From the NCBI GenBank assembly GCA_051881635.1, contig JBJEQG010000010.1:1-6760 (forward strand): a DNA stretch of 6,760 bases, in the 5' to 3' direction. The position numbers and the translations under genes were made by a program. Under the pieces are notes generated by a model. The model had not been told where the DNA came from and made no database searches. It saw nothing but the letters and a program-made list of their open reading frames with translations. Shown in pieces: positions 1 to 5,963 of the stretch. This DNA is from JBJEQG01 sp051881635. Lineage in GTDB: Bacteria; Bacillota; Clostridia; Oscillospirales; Acutalibacteraceae. Position 1 is the stretch's first letter; each line of letters opens with the position of its first letter.

Positions 1-761
1 GTTACATCAAGTACAATCGACTCAACCGTTTTTCGGGAATAGTTTTTTTCAATATTCGTAAAAGTTCCCAAAATCAAGCCTTTAATCTTTTTGAAAATAC
101 CTATTTGTTTCATTTGATGAAGTTGGGACAACAGAAGATAAGGCTCACCGCCCAAACTTTCCAAAAACAAAATTTTATCATGCATTTCGGGGAAATTGGG
201 TGTTCCTGCGAGTTTTAGAAAACAACGGATATTTCCGCCAACAACAATTCCCTCAACGGCTGTACCTCGCAAAAAACGGTATTCAAAGTCAAACAGTGTA
301 TTCTTACTTTCCAAAATACTTTCCTTAAAGCGTTGTCTTTGAATACCTCCAAACTCACGAGCTAAATTACGCACCGTATATAAACACATGGGTTGTTCTG
401 TCTGCATATAAAGTGCATTAAGAATAACGGTTAAATCACTGTATCCGAAAAAAGGTTTTGCATTGGCTTTAATAAGTTCAAAATCCAAATAGTCTATAAC
501 CGTATTTGCCAAATCACCGCCAGATACATCAAAAATGGCTTTTACATCGGGAGCAAGAAAGAAATTTTGTAAAATTTCAGCTCTCTGTTTAAAAAAATGT
601 TCGTCAATTATAGGTTCGGTTTCTTCCAAAATCGGACTGCAAACAGGTTCTAAACCAAAACTTTCAAAATACCTTTTAATCTCATAAACATCTTTTACGC
701 CTTGCGGATTGAGTGGATTGGAACATACACATATTGCAACTTTATCACCTTTGTTCAACAT
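1..761 (-). CDS. Peptidase S66 family protein (LD-carboxypeptidase / MccF-like), C-terminus cut by window edge
   Basis: Translation from ATG 761 gives 253 residues in the window and runs off the left edge. S66 enzymes are cytoplasmic serine peptidases. LdcA removes the terminal D-Ala from muropeptide tetrapeptides during wall recycling, and MccF relatives cleave microcin C-type compounds. Seen here: an N-terminal MLNKGDKVAI start typical of the family, a GGDLAN segment at residues 81-86 where LdcA has GGYGAS, the nucleophile-elbow motif GYSDLT with Ser108, VGGN at 174-177, and Glu201 in ILFLES. By comparison with E. coli LdcA (Ser106/Glu200), the nucleophile and the Glu are present. The catalytic His would lie in the missing part, roughly 50 residues by family length. 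ATG 761 is preferred over ATG 767 because the SD AGAGGG sits 7 bases before 761 but only 1 base before 767. The gene begins 14 bases after the stop of the secreted-protein gene, so co-transcription is likely. The family call is firm; the substrate is unknown. Confidence 0.88.
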   Translation of the reverse strand, partial: MLNKGDKVAICVCSNPLNPQGVKDVYEIKRYFESFGLEPVCSPILEETEPIIDEHFFKQRAEILQNFFLAPDVKAIFDVSGGDLANTVIDYLDFELIKANAKPFFGYSDLTVILNALYMQTEQPMCLYTVRNLAREFGGIQRQRFKESILESKNTLFDFEYRFLRGTAVEGIVVGGNIRCFLKLAGTPNFPEMHDKILFLESLGGEPYLLLSQLHQMKQIGIFKKIKGLILGTFTNIEKNYSRKTVESIVLDV

Positions 762-767
762 AGTCAT

Positions 768-774
768 TCCCTCT
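768..774 (-). promoter_or_regulatory. Ribosome binding site deciding the S66 gene start
   Basis: Minus-strand AGAGGGA lies in the 14-base gap after the upstream stop codon (776-778). Its spacing selects the ATG at 761 rather than the one at 767. There is no room for a terminator or promoter in this gap, which supports translation from a shared mRNA. Confidence 0.7.
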
Positions 775-775
775 G

Positions 776-2428
776 TCAATTAACCGTTACCGTTACAATT
801 TTATTTTGATAATCTCCTGAACTGTCTGTGACCTTAACCCAAAGATTATATTTTCCCATTTTTTTGGGTGTCCATGTGAAATTTGATGTTGAATTTCCCT
901 CTTTTAGTGTTGTCCATGTAGTATCACCGCTGTATCGTGCCATAATTGCATAAGTATATATGCCCGTACCTCCTATGGCACTTCCTGTAATCTTTATAGA
1001 CGAACCCAACGAAACGGTCGTTGCACTGAATGTTGATGTATTTGCTAAGGGAGTTGTAGACTTTACATTTAAATTGATGATTTTGTTTTCTGATATGCCA
1101 TTTGCATCTGTAACCTTTACCCAAACATTATATGTACCAATAGAGGCTGGTGTCCATGTATAAGATGATGTTGTACTTGCCGGACGAATGGTTGTCCATG
1201 CACTTTCTCCGCTTTTGCGTACAAGCATTGTATATTTATAGGGACTTGTTCCGCCTGTGGCACTGCCCTTAATGGTAACAGACGAACCTTTTGTAATTGT
1301 TGTGGCACTAAGGGTTGAATTGTTTTTCAAAGGTGTTGAAGATGACTGAACCGTTAAATTGATAATTTTGTTGTCATAGTTTCCTTCGCTGTCTGTAACT
1401 TTAATCCATACATTATATACACCTGTTGATGTTGGTGTCCATGTATAAGATGATGTTGTACTTGACGGACGAATGGTTGTCCATGTACTTTCTCCGCTTT
1501 TGCGTACAAGCATTGTATATTTATAGGGACTTGTTCCGCCTGTGGCACTGCCTGTAATGGTAACAGACGAACCTTTTGTAATTGTTGTACTGCTGAGATA
1601 GGAATTATTGGTTAAAAAATTACTGTCAACACTCTGTGCATAATCCAAAGCACACCAACCTGAATAACCGTTATATGTTGTATAACCCCATGTATAACCC
1701 TCAGCAGACTTTTTATCCGTAACGGTAAACTGCTTTTGGTAAGGAATTGTAGTATAAACACTATAACTTGTTCCCGCACCGCTTCTTAGATTAAGACCGC
1801 TTGTGCTTGTAACCTGCCATTTTTCGGAAATTGCAGAATTATTAGAGGAAAAATCAACATCAGGGCTGACCACATACCAATAAGACTCGATATTTTCCAC
1901 TTTTACAGATGCTTTTGAAATCGGTATGCGTCCTGACGCAACGGAATTTGACGGGTCGGCACAATAGAAAACGCCGTTTGTATAGTCCGTTAAAAGTACG
2001 GCATGAGGAATATCATAATCATAAATAACGATACCCTCTGGGTGGTCATTCAAAGCATCAATAAGCTCTTTACGGATAGATGCGGCAGATGTTGAGGCTG
2101 TTCGTGTACAGGTTACGGTAATACCTTTATATGTATAATCAAGCAACATTCCCGCCCCATCATACCAAATACTTGATTTTGCTGATGCCTCAGTAATTGA
2201 CGCCCAATTTTCATCACCGTTAAGCATGGCTGTTCTTCTCAGCATCATAACATTTGATGCCAAAGTACAGGTATCAGAGGACTGTTGTTTAACAAAAACA
2301 GAGGATTGGTTAATATCTTCAAAGGTTGCCGCTGAGGTTTGCAAATTCGCCACAGCACCTAACGAAAAACTTCCCAATATAATTCCTGCTGAAATAACAG
2401 CAGAAATACATTTTTTCAAAAGACGCAT
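776..2428 (-). CDS. Secreted C39/papain-like cysteine peptidase-like protein with SH3b domain and three beta-sandwich repeats
   Basis: This is a 550-residue exported protein. Residues 1-34 are a signal peptide (MRLLKK, hydrophobic core, cleavage near TSAA). Residues ~40-190 look like a C39-like papain-fold domain. Candidate catalytic residues are Cys54 in DTCTLASN, His142 in IPHAVLL and Asp158 in CADPSNS. Gln48 lies six residues before Cys54, the Gln-Cys spacing of papain's oxyanion glutamine. Residues ~203-266 form a bacterial SH3 (SH3b) domain (LNLRSGAGTSY, then GYSGWCALDY), usually a cell-wall-binding module. Three ~95-aa repeats follow at ~274-360, 369-455 and 463-549. Each has a GSS(V/I)(T/K)I strand, a Y.Y motif, W(T)T, YTWTP or FTWTP, and a YN(V/L)W(V/I)KVTD strand, resembling clostridial triple-tyrosine (Y_Y_Y)/Ig-like modules. 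There is no sortase LPxTG motif or C-terminal membrane anchor, so wall retention would depend on SH3b. The start ATG follows the SD AGAAAGGA. The role is inferred: a surface or secreted peptidase, amidase or transglutaminase-like protein. Substrate and activity cannot be read from the sequence. Confidence 0.85.
   Translation of the reverse strand: MRLLKKCISAVISAGIILGSFSLGAVANLQTSAATFEDINQSSVFVKQQSSDTCTLASNVMMLRRTAMLNGDENWASITEASAKSSIWYDGAGMLLDYTYKGITVTCTRTASTSAASIRKELIDALNDHPEGIVIYDYDIPHAVLLTDYTNGVFYCADPSNSVASGRIPISKASVKVENIESYWYVVSPDVDFSSNNSAISEKWQVTSTSGLNLRSGAGTSYSVYTTIPYQKQFTVTDKKSAEGYTWGYTTYNGYSGWCALDYAQSVDSNFLTNNSYLSSTTITKGSSVTITGSATGGTSPYKYTMLVRKSGESTWTTIRPSSTTSSYTWTPTSTGVYNVWIKVTDSEGNYDNKIINLTVQSSSTPLKNNSTLSATTITKGSSVTIKGSATGGTSPYKYTMLVRKSGESAWTTIRPASTTSSYTWTPASIGTYNVWVKVTDANGISENKIINLNVKSTTPLANTSTFSATTVSLGSSIKITGSAIGGTGIYTYAIMARYSGDTTWTTLKEGNSTSNFTWTPKKMGKYNLWVKVTDSSGDYQNKIVTVTVN
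1149..1303 (-). repeat. Near-identical direct repeat, copy in beta-sandwich repeat 2
   Basis: This 155-base segment encodes residues ~376-427. It matches 1434-1588 at 151 of 155 positions by direct reading, with an in-frame offset of 285 bases (95 codons). The four differences fall in three codons and give Lys387, Ala410 and Ala417 here. The third repeat, encoded nearer the stop, is clearly diverged. This suggests recent duplication or gene conversion between repeats 1 and 2. Confidence 0.95.
1434..1588 (-). repeat. Near-identical direct repeat, copy in beta-sandwich repeat 1
   Basis: This copy encodes residues ~281-332 and is the partner of 1149-1303. At the three differing codons it has Thr292, Thr315 and Ser322. 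Identity drops sharply outside the 155 bases although the protein repeats continue. The homogenised tract is therefore shorter than one repeat unit. Confidence 0.95.
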
Positions 2429-2467
2429 TCTTTTTATTTCCTTTCTTAATATAATTTATACCCTTTT

Positions 2468-2496
2468 ATCATACACAAGAGAAAAATAAATTTCAA
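2468..2496 (-). promoter_or_regulatory. Sigma-A-type promoter of the secreted-protein / S66 unit
   Basis: On the minus strand a TTGAAA -35 element (2491-2496) is separated by exactly 17 bases from a TATGAT -10 element (2468-2473). Each differs from consensus at one position. Transcription would start near 2461, giving a ~33-base leader that contains the SD AGAAAGGA about 10 bases before the ATG at 2428. The element lies downstream of the spoIIIA hairpin, so the unit appears independent of the sporulation operon and probably vegetative. No convincing sigma-E or sigma-G element was seen here. Confidence 0.65.
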
Positions 2497-2513
2497 TATT
2501 TTTTAGAAAATAT
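2496..2513. repeat. AT-rich 7-bp inverted repeat abutting the -35 element
   Basis: ATATTTT (2496-2502) and AAAATAT (2507-2513) are perfect inverted copies separated by four bases. The first arm overlaps the -35 hexamer by one base. It could be an operator for a repressor or activator, or simply an AT-rich UP-like region. In such AT-rich sequence a chance occurrence is plausible. Confidence 0.35.
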
Positions 2514-2546
2514 CACAGCCTCTCTTTATCGTTTAATATAAATCCC

Positions 2547-2581
2547 AAAAGGCGATACAGCTTATAAGCCGTACCGCCTTT
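2547..2581 (-). terminator. Probable intrinsic terminator of the spoIIIA operon
   Basis: A 34-base hairpin (2548-2581) has outer arms AAAGGCG/CGCCTTT and an inner GCTTATAAGC palindrome. In plus-strand RNA two positions (2555/2574 and 2559/2570) would be A-C mismatches. In minus-strand RNA the same positions become G-U pairs, so the stem is continuous. This points to function on the minus strand, ~85 bases after the spoIIIAH stop. The following U-run is only four bases, partly within the stem, so termination may be incomplete. Confidence 0.65.
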
Positions 2582-2666
2582 GAGTCATTCTATAAAATAG
2601 AGCTTACAAATTCGTGAAATATAATCTGAGGAAAAACTTAATAAAGGCTTTTTCTTACTGCGGTAT

Positions 2667-3284
2667 TTAAACTTCCGAAATTGTAATTTTATCAAAGGCA
2701 ATACCTCCATGTGTGTTGACAATATCTTTGATAGCAACAGCGGTATTTTCGTTTAACCCCCCTTTCGTTACAATAACGCTGCAACTGTCATTATTGATAA
2801 AGACAAAACAGTCTTTAAATCCCTTTGATTTTATCATGGTTTCGATGTCGCTTTCTGTCTTAATCTGTGCGGCAATTTCAGCCGCTTCGGCTACCGCCTG
2901 AGCTTTTGCGGTTGTATCTGATGACGCCGCTTCCAATACATCTTTCAGCAAAGCCACAGATTCCTCATAAACCTTTTTACGGTTTTTTCGTTCTGCGGCA
3001 AAAATTTCTTCTGCACTTTGCGTTTCGGACGAACTAATTTCCGTTTCTGTTGTTTCACTAACCGTTGAACTTTCTGTCGGTTTTTTACTTTCATCTGCAC
3101 TGCTTTCAACAGCCGAAACAGATGTGTTGACATAAGTCGCCTGTCCTAACTGCTTTGTTTGGGCAGAACTTGTATCGTCAACAGTTACAACATCATTCTG
3201 AGCAAACTGCCAATTCAAATAAACTGCGGCTCCGAGAGCCAAAACCAATGCACCTGCCACAAGTTGTCTTTTTCCGAATGTCAT
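2667..3284 (-). CDS. spoIIIAH: Stage III sporulation protein AH (SpoIIIAH)
   Basis: SpoIIIAH (205 aa) is the mother-cell component that binds forespore SpoIIQ across the intermembrane space and builds a ring of the A-Q channel. The start at ATG 3284 is chosen because a strong AGGAGG lies 8 bases upstream and the product begins MTFGKRQLVAGALVLALGAA, the usual short cytoplasmic tail followed by a membrane anchor (residues ~7-25). Starting at 3365 would add 27 unrelated residues and overlap spoIIIAG. Residues ~37-92 are a Ser/Thr/Glu-rich, probably disordered linker. Residues ~93-204 form the EscJ/PrgK-like ring-building domain, with a charged helix (AAERKNRKKVYEES), the segment IETMIKSKGFKDC, and a C-terminal helix plus strand. 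Cys159 and Cys168 flank a predicted beta turn in the extracytoplasmic domain and could form a disulfide. It is the last gene of the operon, 16 bases after the spoIIIAG stop. Confidence 0.95.
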   Translation of the reverse strand: MTFGKRQLVAGALVLALGAAVYLNWQFAQNDVVTVDDTSSAQTKQLGQATYVNTSVSAVESSADESKKPTESSTVSETTETEISSSETQSAEEIFAAERKNRKKVYEESVALLKDVLEAASSDTTAKAQAVAEAAEIAAQIKTESDIETMIKSKGFKDCFVFINNDSCSVIVTKGGLNENTAVAIKDIVNTHGGIAFDKITISEV

Positions 3285-3292
3285 CGTATTTT

Positions 3293-3298
3293 CCTCCT
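3293..3298 (-). promoter_or_regulatory. Ribosome binding site deciding the spoIIIAH start
   Basis: Minus-strand AGGAGG lies 8 bases before ATG 3284, within the 16-base gap after spoIIIAG. It excludes the longer reading-frame start at 3365. Confidence 0.85.
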
Positions 3299-3300
3299 GT

Positions 3301-3870
3301 TTATGATGATAATTTTGATACACAGATACGGGAAGATGAAACGCCAAGTGCTGCACTAACGGCATTTATCACGCTTTCTCTGACTTCCTCTTTTCCGCCC
3401 CCCTCACAGACAACCAACACTCCTTTAACCTTAGGCAAAATTGTAGTTATGGTCAGACCATTTTCTCCGCCGTTTTCCTCACGAATGATGACATAATTTT
3501 TATTAAGGCTTGTTTGGGTATTTGAACCCTCTGTTTTGGATTGATTGTCCTCCTCAGTCGCATAAACGGTTTGTGTTGTTTGGTCCAAAGTAATCATAAT
3601 TTTTGTTTTTCCAACCCCCTCTATACCGGCAAGCATATTCCCCATCTCCTCACTCAGTCGCAAACGATATTCCTCAACCACAGATGTTTCGTCAATCTTG
3701 ACCTCCTCTGTCGTTTCTTTATGACTGCCGAATTGGAAATTGGAGAGAAAAATCAGGGCAATTCCCGCAATACCGGCAAAAAGAACAATTCTTCTCATGC
3801 TTTCTGCACTGAACTTCTTGCCTTTTGAATTATTTTCCGAAGAAAAATCCGCATTTTCATGCTCTGCCAT
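3301..3870 (-). CDS. spoIIIAG: Stage III sporulation protein AG (SpoIIIAG)
   Basis: SpoIIIAG (189 aa) forms the large oligomeric ring of the A-Q channel in the space between the mother-cell and forespore membranes. Residues 1-25 are a hydrophilic cytoplasmic tail and ~27-46 a single membrane anchor (RRIVLFAGIAGIALIFL). The extracytoplasmic domain carries the family segments EYRLRLSEEMGNMLAGIEGVG (~67-87), KTKIMITLDQ, a polar insertion (~104-122, Glu/Asn/Ser/Thr-rich) and PKVKGVLVVCEGGG (146-159), followed by a helix (EEVRESVINAVSAALG). The polar insertion corresponds to the position of the beta-triangle insertion of B. subtilis AG. Start ATG 3870 is preferred, with GGGGAG 9 bases upstream. 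The alternative TTG 3879, which overlaps the spoIIIAF stop, directly abuts that SD. The gene starts five bases after the spoIIIAF stop. Confidence 0.95.
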   Translation of the reverse strand: MAEHENADFSSENNSKGKKFSAESMRRIVLFAGIAGIALIFLSNFQFGSHKETTEEVKIDETSVVEEYRLRLSEEMGNMLAGIEGVGKTKIMITLDQTTQTVYATEEDNQSKTEGSNTQTSLNKNYVIIREENGGENGLTITTILPKVKGVLVVCEGGGKEEVRESVINAVSAALGVSSSRICVSKLSS

Positions 3871-3875
3871 TGATT

Positions 3876-4364
3876 TCAACTCCCCGTCAGCTTATTTTCC
3901 GCAATAACCGTATTACAGTCCAATCCTAACTCGGTTTTTACCGCATTTTTAATTTGCAGGGATTTTTCGGCAACATCATGCTCCAAAACAATCGTTACCG
4001 ATACTATTGATATGCGATTATTCCCGTCAATATCCGTATGTATCTCTGTTTTTATCGGAACGGTATCAAAGCGGGCGGTTACGGTTTTAATCTGCTCCTC
4101 TAATGCTTCATTAACCAAACGCAAACTTTGGTTCTGTATTTCAGTTTCTAATTGACTGTTTTCTTTATATGGTGCCACAACCGCCCAATCTTCAAAATTC
4201 AAAGAAATATTAACCAATGGTACGGCAACGGCACAAATCATAAACAAACCCAAAACAAACCGCACAATCTTCTCTGTACTGCCGTCCGGTGTTATAATTT
4301 CCAAAATGGCACAAACCAACGCACATAAACATAAGCCTGCCGCCCATGCCGTAATCTGTTCCAC
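3876..4364 (-). CDS. spoIIIAF: Stage III sporulation protein AF (SpoIIIAF)
   Basis: SpoIIIAF (162 aa) is a membrane-anchored component of the A-Q complex with a ring-building-type soluble domain. Two membrane segments are seen (residues ~8-24 and ~33-51), separated by the family-typical short loop ITPDGSTEKIVRFVLGL. A helical stretch (~70-97) and an alpha/beta domain (~98-155) with PIKTEIHTDIDG and ISIVSVTIVL strands follow. The chosen start is GTG 4364, giving MEQITAW as in relatives. The GTG at 4373 lies inside the SD itself (AAGGAGGTG) and cannot be spaced correctly. The gene begins 35 bases after the spoIIIAE stop. Three cysteines cluster in the first membrane segment. Confidence 0.92.
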   Translation of the reverse strand: MEQITAWAAGLCLCALVCAILEIITPDGSTEKIVRFVLGLFMICAVAVPLVNISLNFEDWAVVAPYKENSQLETEIQNQSLRLVNEALEEQIKTVTARFDTVPIKTEIHTDIDGNNRISIVSVTIVLEHDVAEKSLQIKNAVKTELGLDCNTVIAENKLTGS

Positions 4365-4370
4365 CGTTCC

Positions 4371-4379
4371 CACCTCCTT
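4371..4379 (-). promoter_or_regulatory. Near-perfect Shine-Dalgarno deciding the spoIIIAF GTG start
   Basis: Minus-strand AAGGAGGTG is complementary to the full anti-SD core of 16S rRNA. It places the real GTG start at 4364, about 8 bases after AAGGAGG. The GTG at 4371-4373 is part of the SD. It is one of the two strongest RBSs in the operon, the other being that of spoIIIAH. Confidence 0.8.
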
Positions 4380-4399
4380 TTTGAAAGAACGGTATGACT

Positions 4400-5542
4400 T
4401 TATGTTCTACCTACAATCAGAATTATGACGGTTGTAATAACGAAAATAAACATCAGGCAAACCAAAAGAGCAATCATCATCGAAATAACCTTAGAAACCG
4501 CCTGTAAAAGACCTGACAACGATTTTAAACCGAACAAATCTCCTGCCGCCGCTGTACAAAATAATGTTATCTGCCATACAAAACATTCCAATAAAACCGG
4601 AAGAAATATGAATGATGCTCCAATAATGGCAAAGACACCTGCCCCCGACTTCAACAACTTTAAACTGCCGCTGACGGTTGTCAACGCATCACCCAACGCA
4701 CTGCCGACCACAGGCACAAATGTGCTGACCGCAAAACGCAAAGTTTTATTTGTAACACTGTCCATTGAAGATGTCACCAAAGTTTGAACCGTCAACAATG
4801 TAACAAACAACGCCGTCACAAAACTTAACACCCATTTGGCGACTTTATACGCTGTATCGCAGAATGCTTTTAAATTCATACGGGGAGAAATAGCTGTGGT
4901 AACGGATATGCCTAAAAAAATATTAAGTAAAGGAATAATAAGCTTTGATGAAATTTGCGAAACACTTTGACCTGCTGTCATCATCAATCCGTAATAGGAC
5001 GCACCTGATATTTCCTGTCCTGCCGTTGCCATCAATCCAGCCATAATCGGCACATACAAAAGCATGAAACCCGATACACCGTTTATAACCTCACAAACAC
5101 GCCCTATGGTTTGACAAACAGGAATAATGACTGCGGAAGTTAATGCCAATGTTCCAACAAGAGAAAGAACCGTATTTTGTGATTTCTCTTGCAAAGTCAG
5201 ACTGCTCCCTTCAACTACGGCACACAAAAGCATAATTCCGATACAAATACCCAAACACCGCAAAGGAGTTTGACTATTCTCCTTCAAAAGAACGGTTACT
5301 TCCGAAAAGATTTTTCCTGTATCAATTTCGGAAAGCAAGTCCGTATCGGCTTCACTTATGCCAATACTTTTTAATGCATTTTGCGTGTCCTTGTCCAAAG
5401 CGGAAAATAAACGGTCTGTACCGCTCCATTCCGCCTGTTCTTTATAAATCTCCGTCATTTGGTCCGTTTCCTGAGCCTGTACATTTAACGGAAACAACAA
5501 TGCACAGAACAGAAACAACAAAACCGAAAAAAAGTATTTCAT
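4400..5542 (-). CDS. spoIIIAE: Stage III sporulation protein AE (SpoIIIAE)
   Basis: SpoIIIAE (380 aa; ~399 in B. subtilis) is the large polytopic membrane protein of the A-Q complex, thought to form part of the channel or export-gate-like core. The N-terminus (residues 1-23, MKYFFSVLLFLFCALLF...VQAQ) is a cleavable-looking signal peptide. A polar extracytoplasmic region (~24-90) follows, then about seven or eight hydrophobic segments between ~95 and 378. Family landmarks include NGVSGFMLLYVPIMAGLMA (154-172), SYYGLMM, FVPVVGSALGDALTTVSGSL (275-294), and a Gly-rich stretch before a hydrophobic segment (KSGAGVFAIIGASFIFLPVLL). ATG 5542 is chosen because it starts directly at the signal peptide. 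The upstream GTG 5581 would add 13 charged residues and overlap spoIIIAD. The RBS is modest (AAAAGGACGGGAAAG). The gene starts 25 bases after the spoIIIAD stop. Confidence 0.95.
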   Translation of the reverse strand: MKYFFSVLLFLFCALLFPLNVQAQETDQMTEIYKEQAEWSGTDRLFSALDKDTQNALKSIGISEADTDLLSEIDTGKIFSEVTVLLKENSQTPLRCLGICIGIMLLCAVVEGSSLTLQEKSQNTVLSLVGTLALTSAVIIPVCQTIGRVCEVINGVSGFMLLYVPIMAGLMATAGQEISGASYYGLMMTAGQSVSQISSKLIIPLLNIFLGISVTTAISPRMNLKAFCDTAYKVAKWVLSFVTALFVTLLTVQTLVTSSMDSVTNKTLRFAVSTFVPVVGSALGDALTTVSGSLKLLKSGAGVFAIIGASFIFLPVLLECFVWQITLFCTAAAGDLFGLKSLSGLLQAVSKVISMMIALLVCLMFIFVITTVIILIVGRT

Positions 5543-5567
5543 ATTGTGCTTTCCCGTCCTTTTATTC

Positions 5568-5963
5568 TTATGCTGCACCACTAATCAAGTTGATAATAAT
5601 TTCCGCAACATCTTCAAATAATGGCAAGGCTGACAACAATATGGCTACCCGTCCCGAAAATTCTACCTTGGCGGCAATCGAATTTTGTCCCATGTCTTTA
5701 CAGGTATCGGAAGTAAATTTTACGCCCAAACTAATTCCGACCGCTTTGAGCAAAACCGCAAGATACTCTCTGGGAACGGTTGTATTTTCAAGCAAGTCCG
5801 CCATTGTATTGATTGAGGGCAGCAGCTTTGTCAATACAAAAACTAAAATAATCAGTCCCGCTGCCACAGCGATAAGTGCCGAAATCTCAGGAGCATACTT
5901 TTTTAATGCCAAAGCAGCAGCAGCGGCAACCAATGCCAACCCAAAAACAGACAACATATTCAT
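5568..5963 (-). CDS. spoIIIAD: Stage III sporulation protein AD (SpoIIIAD)
   Basis: SpoIIIAD (131 aa; 133 in B. subtilis) is a small polytopic membrane protein of the A-Q complex, related in sequence to SpoIIIAC. Hydrophobic segments lie at ~4-20, ~27-49, ~66-82 and ~104-127. The family signature TCKDMGQNSIAAKVEFSGR (87-105) is present, followed by VAILLSALPLFEDV. The start is ATG 5963 (or the in-frame ATG 5957), since in-frame TGA, TGA and TAA codons lie immediately upstream. No recognisable Shine-Dalgarno precedes it. The 66-base gap from spoIIIAC is the largest in the visible operon. Confidence 0.95.
   Translation of the reverse strand: MNMLSVFGLALVAAAAALALKKYAPEISALIAVAAGLIILVFVLTKLLPSINTMADLLENTTVPREYLAVLLKAVGISLGVKFTSDTCKDMGQNSIAAKVEFSGRVAILLSALPLFEDVAEIIINLISGAA

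Noticed and set aside
504..521. Apparent loss of the S66 nucleophile (Ala in GGDLAN where MccF-like proteins show Ser)
   Set aside because: The S66 nucleophile is the Ser of the G-[YHF]-S-D motif (Ser106 in E. coli LdcA GHSDFT). It is present here as Ser108 in GYSDLT.
1117..1548. Two similar minus-strand frames (63 and 64 codons) with nearly the same translation
   Set aside because: They look like a duplicated small gene, but they are the out-of-frame reading of the in-gene repeats of the 550-aa protein.
2226..2489. Plus-strand open frame of 87 codons opposite the start of the secreted-protein gene
   Set aside because: It overlaps the signal-peptide coding region and the promoter on the opposite strand, and shows no RBS or domain.
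2589..2601. Small hairpin TCTAT-AAA-ATAGA after spoIIIAH
   Set aside because: It has five AT-rich pairs and no U-run. It is too weak compared with the adjacent hairpin at 2548-2581.
3155..3496. Plus-strand open frame of 113 codons opposite spoIIIAG and spoIIIAH
   Set aside because: It is antisense to intact genes with strong RBSs, and its translation has no recognisable domain or plausible start signal.
4391..4396. Possible internal sigma-E -10 element (CATACC) between spoIIIAE and spoIIIAF
   Set aside because: An internal spoIIIA promoter is known in B. subtilis, and the position would be sensible. However, no ATA-type -35 element lies at the required 14-16 base spacing, and only the first part of the -10 matches.
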